A stretch of 64,000 nt of DNA from Eurosta solidaginis (lineage: Eukaryota; Arthropoda; Insecta; Diptera; Tephritidae), in the NCBI RefSeq assembly GCF_040869045.1, contig NC_090319.1:231687832-231751831 (forward strand). The letters are read 5' to 3'. Below are positions 1-10,108 of this stretch, in pieces. Position 1 is the first letter of the stretch. Every line of letters begins with the position of its first letter. The notes under the pieces are model-generated. The model was given only the letters and a program-made list of their open reading frames with translations. It was not told where the DNA came from and did not search any database. A program made the position numbers and the translations under genes.

Positions 1-8
1 ATAGCCTC

Positions 9-1125
9 ATGGAGATAGGGAAGCCCATAAATTTGGATGAAAAAAGTTTACTAGAGTATTTTGTCGAGGGAATACCAGATACGAGGGCTGGTAAGAGTAA
101 TCTGTATCAAGCAAAGAACGAGCAAGGGTTGAAGGAGCAAATCCAAATATATGAGAAAGTGCGGTCAGGTAGGCAGCTTGGTGCTAATGCAGGGCGGCAA
201 AGTGATGATAAAAACAAAATTTCACAAAATGCGAATGTCACCAATTCCAAGCGCTGCTATCGATGTGGTGCAGTTGGACATTTGGCTCCAAACTGTCAGC
301 AGAAGCAATCGGTATGTTACGGTTGTGGCCAATCGGGTCACAGGGTAGCACAATGTCCGAAAGGTAATGTGCAAGTTAAACAGGAGGAGAAACAAGAAAA
401 GCCAAAAATAAACACATTGGGTGAAGCACAACGTGTTCAATCAATTGGTTGTGTAATTTTCAAAAATTTTAATTATAACTATTTTTCTTTCTCGGTGCTG
501 CTAGACACTGGATGTGACTTGTATCTTATGCGATATGACGTGTTAATGATGATGGGTGAGGTTCAGCTGTCAAAGGATAGGCATCGTTTAGAGGGTATTA
601 GTGGCAGTGGTCTCAACACGCTGGGTAGTTTCACTCTGAAATTGGAGGTAGATGGTATAACGTTAAGTGTAACATTTCACGTCGTACGTGAACGTGACAT
701 GGTTTACCAAGCAATTATAGGCAACGATGTGTTGAAACAAGTAGATTTAATAGTATCTGAAAATGAAGTTTTATTTAAAGAAAATGCGAAATCAAATGCG
801 GTCCACCATAATGCAGAGTGTTCAAATGAAATCGGGTTGTTAAATGAGTTTAAGGACTTGTGTTTAACAGCAGGTCCTAGCATCAAGAATGATATAGAGG
901 TGGAATTGTCCCACCTTAGTATACAACAAGCAGAGAAGGTGGAGGCGCTCGTAAGAAATTATAACCCCAAAATGGAACATGATTCGCCGGTCGAAATGAA
1001 GATTTGTCTTCTCGACGATGTGCCAGTGTATCAAACTCCGAGATGGATGTCGTACGCTAATAGAATCGTCGTAAGCAACCAGGTATCTGAATGGTTGAAA
1101 GATGGAATTACACGCAAGTTCATCG
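9..1125 (+). pseudogene. E1 gag C-terminus, protease and start of pol
   Basis: The open frame shows two CCHC zinc knuckles at residues 83-96 and 103-116 (C-x2-C-x4-H-x4-C), which bind element RNA in nucleocapsid. A retropepsin active site 'LLDTG' follows, with Asp-Thr-Gly encoded at 504-512. Downstream residues enter the pol linker before RT. The frame shifts around 1105-1125, where the RT sequence continues in the frame that starts at 1102. Gag matrix/capsid sequence is missing because it lies before the window. The methionine at position 9 is probably internal, not the real start. Confidence 0.85.
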
Positions 1126-2142
1126 CAATATGCATCTCCTGTGGTGCTAGTGGGGAAAAAAGACGGTAGCCATCGGTTGTGTTGCGATTACCGTCGCCTC
1201 AATGAGAATATTATAAAAGATAATTTTCCGATGCCCTTAATGGATGATGTTATAGAAAAATTACAGAGTGCACGTATATTTACAACAATCGATTTAAGAA
1301 ATGGATTTTTCCATGTGCCAATTGAAGCTAACTCAATAAAGTATACTTCCTTTGTCACCCACCAAGGTCAGTACGAATTCCTATTCCCGTTTGGAATATG
1401 CAATTCGCCTGCAGTTTTTTCTAGATACATACATGCTGTCTTTAGGGATTTAGTAGAAAACGAAACGGCTGTTACATATATGGATGATCTGATCATCCCT
1501 TCGAAGGATACGGAAGAGGGTATCTGAAAGTTGAAGATAGTGTTGAAAAGGGCCAAAGAGTATAATTTAAAAATTAAATGGGGGAAGTGTCAATTTCTGA
1601 TGACACGTGTTGATATTATGGTTATATTATGGCTACATTGTAGAAGATGGTACTATAAAGCCGTCATTGGCAAAAACCAATGCTGTTGAAAACTTCCCAG
1701 TACCTAGAGATAGGAAAGGAGTCCAAAGATTTTTAGGGTTGACATCCTATTTTAGGCGTTTTATAGAAGGTTATGCAGTGGTCGCTAAACCGCTCTCAGA
1801 CCTTTTGCGACAAGGTAAGAATTTTGTTTTGAGGATGAGCAACTAGCGGCGTTTCAACAGTTGAAAGCCGCCTTAGTTAGTGCACGTGTACTAAGATTGT
1901 ACAATCCCAAAGCCATCACTGAGGTTCACACTGATGCTTCAAAATATGTGTATGGAGTGGTCCTTCTCCAAAGGGACAGTGAAGATCAGGCGTTCCATCC
2001 AGTACAATATATGAGTCGTAACACTACCGAAGCTGAAGAGCGTTACCACTCGTACGAGCTTGAGGTCCTAGCTATAATCGCTGCGTTGAAAAATTGGAGA
2101 GTGTATCTATTAGGGATATCATTTAAAATTGTAACAGACTGA
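1102..2142 (+). pseudogene. E1 reverse transcriptase and RNase H
   Basis: RT motifs appear in order: 'SPVVLVGKKDG' then 'RLCCDYRRLN', the 'TTIDLRNGFF' block, and the catalytic Tyr-Met-Asp-Asp at 1477-1488. A TGA at about 1525 ends the frame; the RT thumb continues in pieces at 1530-1846 ('RKGVQRFLGLTSYFRRF'). RNase H begins near 1925 with 'VHTDAS' and continues to a stop near 2140, where the frame changes again. This enzyme would copy element RNA into cDNA in cytoplasmic particles; the multiple breaks mean no functional product from this copy. Confidence 0.88.
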
Positions 2143-2153
2143 ACGCTTTTACC

Positions 2154-3503
2154 ATGACCATGCGGAAAAAAGATGTTCCTCTAAGGATATCCCGCTGGGC
2201 ATTATTTTTGCAAGATTTCGTGTATACCATCGAACATCGGTCTGGTATAAAGATGAGGCATGTCGATGCGCTCAGCAGAGTTTCTTGTTTGTTGTTAGAG
2301 AACTCAATACGCCACAGGTTACAATTGGCACAGGGTGAAGATGAGTGGACAAGAATAGTAATCAAATTACTTGAGAAAGACTCATATGAAGATTTTTATG
2401 TAAAGCACGGGCTACTCTACAAAGATCCCATTAAGGAACTTTTAGTAGTGCCATCGTTGATGGAAGACGAAATTATGAAAATAGCACATAATCAAGGTCA
2501 TTACTCCACTAAGAGAACACAGGATATAGTTGAAAAAACCTTTTACATACCCCATATAGCAAATAAGGTGAAAAGAGTAGTTACGAATTGTGTACAGTGC
2601 ATTATATCGAACGCAAAATCAGGAAAGGCAGAAGGGTTTTTGGAGTCAATAAATAAAGAAGATCGTCCACTGGTAACGTTTCATGTTGATCACGTCGGAC
2701 CAATGGAGAAAACCAATAAGCGATATGTTTATATATTTGTAGTAGTCGATGCCTTTTCAAAATTCGTCTGGCTGTATCCGACTCGCAGCACAGGGGCAGA
2801 GGAAGGCATCGACCGATTGAAGAAACAGTCGTTTGTGTTTGGAAATCCCAAGCGCATTATTTCAGATATAGGGGCAGCGTTTACTTCTGGTTCATTTAAG
2901 GATTACTGCGAAAGTAGTAGTATTCAACATCTTCAAATAGCAACGGGAGTACCCCGTGGGAATGGACAGGTTGAAAGAGTCCATAGGATTATCATGCCCA
3001 TGTTAGCCAAGCCTTGCTCAGACAACCCTAGTAGTTGGTACAAACATATTGACACTGTTCAACAAACTCTTAACAATACCCCAACAAGAAGTACAAAAGT
3101 CTCGCCATTTAAGCTTCTCACAGGAGTCGATATGCGTCTCAATGAGATATCAGAAATGCGTGAACTTTTGGAAGAAGCAGCGATTGTTGAGTTGACCAAC
3201 GAAAGAGAAGACTTGCGAAATATGGCACAGGAAAACATTGCGAAAATTCAGAAAGAAAACAAAGAGAATTTTAACTCAAAGCGTAAAGAGGCAACACAGT
3301 ACGAAATTAACCAGTTGGTAGCCATCAAGCGTACCCAATTTGGTAGCTCATTACGATTACGACCCAAATTTTTCGATCCATATAAGATAACCAAAATTAT
3401 GAAGGTCCAAATAAAACCACTACCGTTTCTGAATATATGAAGCCATGGGCGCCATCGTTTGAGGCCAAACGATATGCCAGGATGGCCGAATGTGGGAATG
3501 CAT
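2154..3503 (+). pseudogene. E1 RNase H end and integrase
   Basis: This is the longest intact piece of E1. It begins in the end of RNase H ('HRSGIKMRHVDALSR'), then shows an integrase zinc-binding H-x3-H...C-x2-C ('HNQGH', 'CVQC', about 2490-2600). The D,D-35-E core follows: Asp in 'HVDHVGPM', Asp in 'IISDIGAAF', Glu in 'GNGQVERVHR'. A C-terminal chromatin/DNA-binding segment contains 'VAIKRTQFG'. A one-base shift near 3400 moves the last ~35 codons to another frame that ends at a TGA at about 3503. Apart from that shift the integrase looks well preserved. Confidence 0.87.
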
Positions 3504-3845
3504 GAACGCGGCCTAAGATATGCAACCCTGCGTGGTAGACGTAGAAGAGACAGACAAACGGACGAGACAATAGACAGGAGAATAACGCATAGAATTCAAA
3601 CTAACTCCACAAAGATACAAACTCGATAGTTTTTGCGCGACCACCGACGACGACGGACGTTATTTGTTAAACACTAAAAATGAATTAATTAATTTAAATA
3701 CACAATGGACTAAACTAAATACTTTATTATTAAATAATATCTATAAACTTAATTTATGTGATTTAATTACAATAAACATTGAAGTTGAACATAACCATCG
3801 TGTTAAATTCTATTGAAAATACGGAAGTGCGCTGATGGCGTACCA
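3491..3845 (+). repeat. Probable 3' LTR of E1
   Basis: The sequence starts TGTGGGAATG right after a purine-leaning run at the end of pol and ends close to the point where E2 LTR sequence resumes ('catacatatg'). The region is AT-rich and non-coding. The partner 5' LTR is outside the window, so both boundaries are inferred from TG...CA ends and from position only. Confidence 0.45.
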
Positions 3846-3988
3846 CATACATATGTATATAGATTTTCAGAAGGATTGAAATAAATCATCATTTTTTATA
3901 ACGTTTAACTAACATCTTTTACTGTATAGGCGAACGCATTCGCTGAGTTATACTCAAGCTATAAACCCGACTAACGGGGTTCGCTACA
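3846..3988 (+). repeat. Remnant (last ~143 bp) of the 5' LTR of E2
   Basis: About 140 bp closely matching 15490-15631, including 'gattttcagaaggattgaaa', a polyadenylation-type AATAAA-like 'aaataaatc', and the ending 'cccgactaacggggttcg'. That match identifies it as the 3' part of one LTR of E2. The upstream part of this LTR is replaced by E1, consistent with E1 having inserted here. Confidence 0.8.
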
Positions 3989-3990
3989 AT

Positions 3991-4008
3991 TGGCACCCGA
4001 GCACGGAC
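3991..4008 (+). promoter_or_regulatory. Likely primer-binding site of E2
   Basis: Two bases after the LTR end comes 'tggcacccgagcacgg', which has the TGG start expected of a site complementary to a tRNA 3' CCA end. Position and form are typical for gypsy elements; I do not assign the tRNA species. Confidence 0.55.
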
Positions 4009-4065
4009 CCTTATACATATAAGGGGACATATATTTTATTTCACCGGAACATATAACAAAACAAC

Positions 4066-5208
4066 ATGGTCAAGGTAAATTGGATTTATTACCTGAAGAA
4101 GGAAGATCTTTTGACATACGCGGCCGAGTTTGGATTCAACAACAGCGGAACCGTCGACGATTTGAGGAAGGACTTCGCTCAATTTTTTAACAAAAATCCG
4201 AGCTACGAAACACATTTCGCAAAGTTGGAAACAAAGCATTCCCAAACAACATTAACCACTAATCAACAAGGTCAAGACAACAGTGGAACCGCTCCCGGAA
4301 GTCGACCAGCGACTCCGGTCAACAACATTGAGAGCTAAGCATACCTGCGATACCTAATATGTCATATCAATTCGCAGGACACCTGACCCAACCTCCGTCT
4401 ACCGTCTGCGTAATGGACCGAGCACAAAAATGGGGAATTAAGTACGATGGCAAAGGTGACCCACTTACTTTCGTCGAGAGAGTAGAAGAGCTGGCGAAGG
4501 GAGATGAAGTGGACCTCAATTTACCCCGCGAGCTCTACCAGAATTATTCAAGGACCGATCCCTGGTATGGCTGCGGAACAATAATTGTCACTGGAGCGAA
4601 TGGAACAGTTTTAAATACATCATACTTCGGAAGACGAGACACGTCAGCGAACTCAACGACCACGAGAGTCGATCAAGGATTACGTTTTGGAACTAAAAAA
4701 CCTCATGAGACACGCGAACCTCACCGGGGAACAAAGACTGCAAAGAATATACCGAAACTGCCGCAGTGAGTATCAATTATATATAAAGCGAACTGAATTT
4801 CAGACGCTCGAAGACTTGGTGAGTCTGGCAGCGGACTTCGAAAGTCTTACGAATGGCAGATATGCGCAGAGAGTTGTGGCAATTGCAAGGCGTCCATATG
4901 ACCGGCATTTTCTCATACAAGAATTACCAGATGTAGAACCAAGAAGCAGGATTTTCAATGGCAATACACAGCGAAGTAACCCACGAACAAGACAACTGTA
5001 TACGAATCCCAGGACCGCGTGCAGGCGATGTGGTGAAAACGGGCATCGTGCCTATGCGTGCCGCAATGAACGTCGAGACTTTTGTTGCGATTGTGGTCGG
5101 CACAACATTCTCACAAAAAATTGTTGCCGCGCATCATCGGGAAACGACCGGAGACTCGACCAGACCCGAGGGGTGGGGTCTCCAGCAATACAAATGCGGG
5201 AGGTCTAA
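4066..5208 (+). pseudogene. E2 gag, in three frames
   Basis: The start at 4066 (ATG, 58 bp after the primer-binding site) opens an N-terminal region resembling a SAP-type fold ('TVDDLRKDFAQFF'). The frame stops at 4336. A second frame from 4359 carries 'KYDGKGDPLTFVERVEELA', typical of retrotransposon gag. After an internal deletion the gag sequence resumes in the frame from 4687 ('RIYRNCRSEYQLYIKRTEF'). A zinc knuckle 'CRRCGENGHRAYAC' follows at about 5020-5062, with a second, damaged Cys/His cluster. Three frames and an internal gap show a dead gag. Confidence 0.8.
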
Positions 5209-5575
5209 CTATTTTGAAGCAAACGGAAGGGCGTATTTTGGCCGACGTAAAGATAAATGGCTGCAAAGTAACAGCAACAGTAGACACAGGAGCGAAAAGG
5301 AGTTTTATGAGTGAGACATGTTCGAGGAGATTAGGTAAGGCAATTTTGAAACAGGTACGAAGCCGAGTGGTATTGGGCGATGGTAGAGCCAGCACGATAA
5401 AGGAAGCAATAGTGGCAGACGTATAGATTGAGAGAGAGAGAAGTACAACAGCGAAATACTCGCTAATAGAAGAAGTTGTCATCGGCATGGACGTACTTGC
5501 CAGGGCAAACACAGATTAAGTTTCGGCGGTCACACGGTAACGCTATAAGCAGAAGAGGCAATCAAAGACACGGTT
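5150..5575 (+). pseudogene. E2 protease
   Basis: The frame from 5082 contains 'ATVDTGAKRSFMSE' with the retropepsin Asp-Thr-Gly at about 5281-5292 (Val-Asp-Thr-Gly), followed by the hydrophobic 'IVADV'. The frame stops at 5426. A second protease segment and linker continue in other frames to the RT start. The role would be polyprotein cleavage; the copy is broken. Confidence 0.7.
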
Positions 5576-6690
5576 ATGTGTTGGACAATAACTGAGGCCG
5601 GCGAGCCCGATGTAAACGATATGGAAGGACTAACTACGGACCAACAAAGCCCATCTGAAAACACTACAAGAGTTAAGGATTTCCTAGACGAACAGATTCT
5701 TAGCTTCGAAAATATGACTGGTACCTCAAATATCGCGGCGCATAAAATAATCATGCGTGATGATCGGACGATACAACAAAGATACTTTCCACGGAATCCG
5801 AAGATGCAGGAAACCATTGATATGGAGATAAACGAGCTACTGGAGAAGGGGTGCATCGAGCAATCGCGAAGCCCACATAGTGCACCGATCGTACTCGTAA
5901 AGAAGAAGAATGGTAAGTGGAGGTTATGTATAGACTATCGCCAGCTCAACGCACGCTCAGTCCCCGATGCATACCCAATACCACGGATCCAACACATACT
6001 AGACCGGCTAAGAAACGCGAAGTACATAAGTAGCCTGGATCCAAAAAACGGCTACTGGCAGATCCCTATGGAGGAAGGAAGTAAGCAATATACGGCATTT
6101 ACTGTACCTGGACGCGGGCTGTTTCAATGGCGCATGATGCCATTTGGTCTTCATTAAGCACCCGTAACATTTCAACGGACATTAGATGAAGTAATCGGCC
6201 CCGATTTAGAACCGAACGCATTGCATACCTAGATGACATCATAATTACAAACTCAACGGAGCATATTAAACATCTAACGGAAGTGTTTAAACGCCTACGA
6301 AAAGCGAATTTAAGAATCAACGCCGAAAAGTGCGAATTTTTAAAGAAGCAACTGAAGTATCTTGGACATGTCGTAAGCGAAAAGGGTATACACACGGACC
6401 CAGATAAAATAGCAGCGATTAAGGAATTGCAAGCACCAACAAACGTAAGAGAATTAAGACGTATTTTAGGTATAGCATCTTGGTACCGGCGATTCGTACC
6501 AGAGTTTTCAAAAATAGCGCAACCGCTGACAACCATATTAAAGAAGGGTAACAGATGGAAATGGACCGAAATACAAGAAACAGCATTTCAGACACTGAAA
6601 AATTCACTCAACGAAGCACCAGTACTGGCGTGCCCAGATTTTACACGAAGATTCACATTAAAAACAGACGCGAGCGATTTAAATGACTTG
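5576..6690 (+). pseudogene. E2 reverse transcriptase; RNase H mostly deleted
   Basis: RT is clear: 'INELLEKGCIEQSRSPHSAP', 'WRLCIDYRQLNA', 'SLDPKNGYWQIPM', 'MMPFGLH'. A TAA follows 'FGLH' at 6155, and a frameshift precedes the catalytic Tyr-Leu-Asp-Asp at about 6226-6237. The thumb continues from 6283 ('LGIASWYRRFVPEFSKIAQP'). RNase H begins at 'FTLKTDASD' (about 6655-6680) and then jumps straight to unrelated residues and the pre-integrase linker, so most of the RNase H domain is missing. Confidence 0.88.
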
Positions 6691-6779
6691 AAAAAAGGAA
6701 GGAGGAAGTTAAACGATACCCGTAGAAGTTTCCAGACTAGATTATTGAAAACGGTGAGTTATATCGGCACATAGCAGTT

Positions 6780-8069
6780 CAGGTCGACAATCAAGACGCG
6801 ATACCGTGGAAGCTATGTGTAGCGAAACCACAACGCGGTAAAGTATTACAGGAAGTGCACGACAGTCCAAATGCCGGACACATGGGTATCCGGAAGACAA
6901 TAGCTCGAGCAGCCACAAGGTACTACTGCCCAGGAATGCTTCGGGTTATAAAACGGTATGTACAACAATGCCCAACCTGTCAAATTTACAAGCCAAATCA
7001 ACAGCAAGCAGCGGGGAAAATGTTAACCCAAATTCCAGAAGAACCGTGGGCAACGGTTTGCGCAGATTTCGTTGGACCATTACCACGTTCAAAGCACGGC
7101 AATACCATTGTTCTAGTATTTCTAGATCATTTCACCAATTAGGTAGAGATCGTGCCATTACGTAAAGCAACAGCGGATAGCCTCATCAAAGCATTTAGGG
7201 ACCGTATATTATCACGATTTGGAGTTCCGAAGGTCATAATTACAGACAACGGCGCCCAGTTCACGAGCAGATAATTCAAGAGACTCCTTCAGGACTATGG
7301 AGTACAGCACCAATTAACAGCACACTATACACCACAAGGGAACCCAACGGAGAGGGCAAACCGAAACATCAAACGGATGTTAGCACAATTCACGGGAAAA
7401 GAACAACGCAACTGGGACGAGTTATAACCAAAGATAATGTTAGCACTAAATTCGAGTGTGTGCGAGGCAACAGGGTACAGCCCGGCATTCTTGGTACAAG
7501 GACGAGAGCCACGTATCCCAAACGCCCTATACGACGAGCGAACATTTGGCACAGGCGAGGCCACAACAACGGCAAATGAAAAAGTAGCGAAAATGAAGGA
7601 GATATTTCAAATGGTACGAAGAAAGCAGCAACGTGCGACGGCAGAACAGGCACCACATTATAATTTTCGGAGAAGGAAGTGGAATCCGGCGATAGGAGAC
7701 AGAGTTTTGGTAAAGGAACACCATCTGTCTAAGGCAACCGACAATTTTGCTGCCAAACTAGCACCAAAATTCAGTGGGCCCCATAGAATTACGAATTTTA
7801 TTTCGCCAGTCATCGTGGAACTGGACAAAACGTTTCAAGGCAAGAAGAGAACAGCGCATCTAAGCGAGCTTAAACCATTTTATGAAAACAAGTTAATCAA
7901 CGGGAGAAGCGAAAGCGCAACAAAACCCTCCACAGATTCCCATCTACATCTTTGCAAACACAACCGAAGAGTAAAATCACCGAAAACTACAAAGGAAGGC
8001 GTAGCACGAAGAAATCTGATGGTAAATCACAATATGAACAAGTTTCATAAATTTCAATCATTGCCCTAA
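6780..8069 (+). pseudogene. E2 integrase with C-terminal GPY/F-type segment
   Basis: The zinc-binding part shows 'HDSPNAGHMG' (H-x-n-H) and 'CPTCQIYK' at about 6857-6990. The catalytic core reads Asp in 'CADFVGPLPRS', Asp in 'ITDNGAQF' and Glu in 'GNPTERANRN', but in-frame stops occur near 7140, 7272 and 7424. The C-terminal part (7437-8069) is open and contains 'GDRVLVKEHH' and 'KFSGPHRI', a GPY/F-type module, ending in 'HLSELKPFYEN'. Stops through the core make it non-functional. Confidence 0.85.
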
Positions 8070-9166
8070 TAATTATTACAATTACATTAATTTCATTTTC
8101 TTTAATATTATTATTAGTTTTAATCTAATGCTCTAATCATCATAATAGCACTATTGATGATCATAGTAATAATCACAATAATAGTAACCATCACATTTAT
8201 ATTATAATACTGGTAACACAATTTTTCGGCAACCCTAACCTAGTACACGCCAAAACACCGCTTATCTACTCCGTCTACCATAAACGGCATCCCCAAACAA
8301 ATCACAGCCGACTAACAATAACAAGGAATAAAGAAATGCAATGGGTACAACACCAAAAACAAGCAATACAATAAACGGAAAATGCAGGCGCATACCAACA
8401 GTAACTAACATAAGTAATAGAAATATCGCAGCTACATCCCTGCAAAAATCGTTGGATCATGTGGTCCACTGGAGTACTTACCATCATACTCCACTGTAAT
8501 GCAGCAATGGACCAACTCATGTTTCTACACGAACATAATGTAAGCCGATCATTGCTTGTGTTTAACGATTGTAATCACTACACGATGTTTATTGGACTGC
8601 GGGTAATCGATGGATTACTCTGATGTAATGCTGGAGTTATGCAGCAATGTTAATTGGACCATACTTTTTGTATGCATTGTGGTTAATTTTGGAGCACTTG
8701 CTTGGTCCATAGCGAGTACTCCACACATGCATGTATGGAGTACTCGCGATTTTTGCAGGGATGATACAACAGCAAAAAACGCAAGCAAGCACGAAATGAA
8801 AAGATACAGTGGTACACAACAACAAACACAAGCAATACAAGAAAGGCAAAGACACGCGGATACCGACAGCAACTATCATAAGAATTGCAACGTATTAAAG
8901 CTACAGTAGTACAACAATAAAGGTCAACGTAACTTAAGAAGGAATAATTATTTGGTGACAACAACAACAAGCAAGAAATTAGCAAACTCACACGTACATT
9001 TATACACATAAACATAAAAAATGTTGTGAAATGGGAAACCCTTGAAAATTTAAAGAAGGAAATACCAACACGGTTCGGGTTATGATTAGATGGTTTTAGA
9101 CAAAATTTACAGCTTTCGCGCGACGACAACGGATCAGCAGAGGCGGCGAGGTAACAATCACGAGCC
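8070..9166 (+). other. E2 3' internal region, no recognisable gene
   Basis: About 1.1 kb between the end of integrase and the polypurine tract. It has short repeated phrases (for example two versions of 'atgcagcaatg' near 8498 and 8641) and only short open frames (longest about 99 codons, 8610-8909). This is where an env-like gene would sit in some gypsy elements, but I see no signal peptide plus transmembrane pattern or other hallmark I would trust. Confidence 0.5.
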
Positions 9167-9202
9167 GGAAGTAAGGGGGGATGTGGAGCCCCCAAAATTA
9201 CA
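9167..9202 (+). repeat. Polypurine tract and first ~21 bp of the E2 3' LTR
   Basis: A purine run 'ggaagtaaggggggatg' is followed at 9182 by TGTGGAGCCC, the form expected at a polypurine tract/LTR junction. After ~21 bp the LTR is interrupted by LINE A. Its continuation begins about 12824. Confidence 0.6.
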
Positions 9203-9234
9203 GGCTTTCGGCGCTTGCCAAGGCCGTCGGTTCT

Positions 9235-10068
9235 ATGTACCGGAGCGACTCGGGATTTTTCCCGACCAAGGACTGCCATTTTAGTATAACCCCATTTAAT
9301 TTGTTGCGTCCATCCCACAAATTGTCATCCTCCCAGCAGCTCCTTGCAGCGGGACTGCTCCATATTCTCTTGCTCCAGGAATGTATCGAAACCAATCCGG
9401 GTCCGTCTCCTGACCCCGGTCCTGAGAAATGGTTTTGCTGCATCTACCGGAAAAGAATCTTTTTAGGACGGTCCTGCTCTTGTCGGTATGTCTCGTGTAA
9501 GGGATGGTTGCATCGGACAGGTTGTTCTGGGCTAGACCCCAAAACCAGACGTCCACGTAACTTCTATAAATCTTTTGTGGCTCCTTGCTATTCACGTCCT
9601 AGGACGTTCCGTAGTCTGCGCCTTGGCGCCTCCCCCCGGCTACCTTCCAGCAGCCCCGCTGCTCAGCAGCCACAACAACTATCAGCTGTTGTTCGCGCCC
9701 CACGGCGCCACCAACTCACACGGCTGCTCCCACTCATACGTACAATCTCCGTAGTAGAGTCGGGAGCAATGGCGAGCATCAGCCCCTGCCCCCGTCTTCT
9801 TCCCCCTCTTTTCCGGCAGCAATTGCACCGTTTTCCAGCACAGAATATATACGTTTGCGACATCCGCCCAATGCAGCTCCTGCCATGGACGGTGCCACTT
9901 TCCTTGATGTTCTGGTCTCCGCGACGGCAACCCCCCGACGGATTTCATTGCGCCATGTTGCCAAGCCGCATACCCAAATACACCGGGTACCCCAATGCCT
10001 ACCCAAGGACGTCTAGTCCCAGGGCCTCAACAGCAATCGCGTTCTGGCCTTCCACAACCCAGGAGTAG
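9235..10068 (+). pseudogene. LINE A ORF1 with 2A-like motif and PHD-like Cys/His cluster
   Basis: The frame is open from 9181, but the first ATG overlaps E2 LTR sequence, so I prefer the ATG at 9235. Counting residues from 9181, a hydrophobic stretch 'LLAAGLLHILLLQ' (residues 54-66) runs into 'ECIETNPGP' (67-75; the Asn-Pro-Gly-Pro codons are 9394-9405), matching the C-terminal core of 2A-type ribosome-skipping peptides. Next comes a Cys/His-rich block (residues 86-115: Cys pairs, then C-x2-GWLH-x3-C) resembling a PHD finger as in CR1 ORF1. Proline/serine-rich sequence follows. Frames drift after 10000, so the copy is not intact. Confidence 0.65.
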
Positions 10069-10108
10069 TCACCCGTCACTTACTCCCAGAGTGACGTCGT
10101 ATCTCCCT

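Larger units (their letters stand above)
1..3845 (+). mobile_element. E1: degraded Ty3/gypsy LTR retrotransposon, mdg3/blastopia-like, 5' end outside the window
   Basis: Domain order is gag zinc knuckles, aspartic protease, reverse transcriptase, RNase H, integrase, which is the Ty3/gypsy order. The end of pol (a residue string close to 'EYMKPW' near 3430-3445, just before the element's 3' end) recalls the mdg3/blastopia/micropia group; that clade call is from memory and tentative. The reading frame is interrupted at least near 1110, 1525, 1600, 1845, 2140 and 3400, so the copy is dead. The 5' LTR and start of gag lie left of the window. On the right it abuts the tail of another element's 5' LTR, suggesting E1 inserted into that LTR. 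Confidence 0.85.

Noticed and set aside
8070..9166. env gene of E2
   Set aside because: Position fits, but frames are short and there is no credible signal peptide, cleavage site and membrane anchor.
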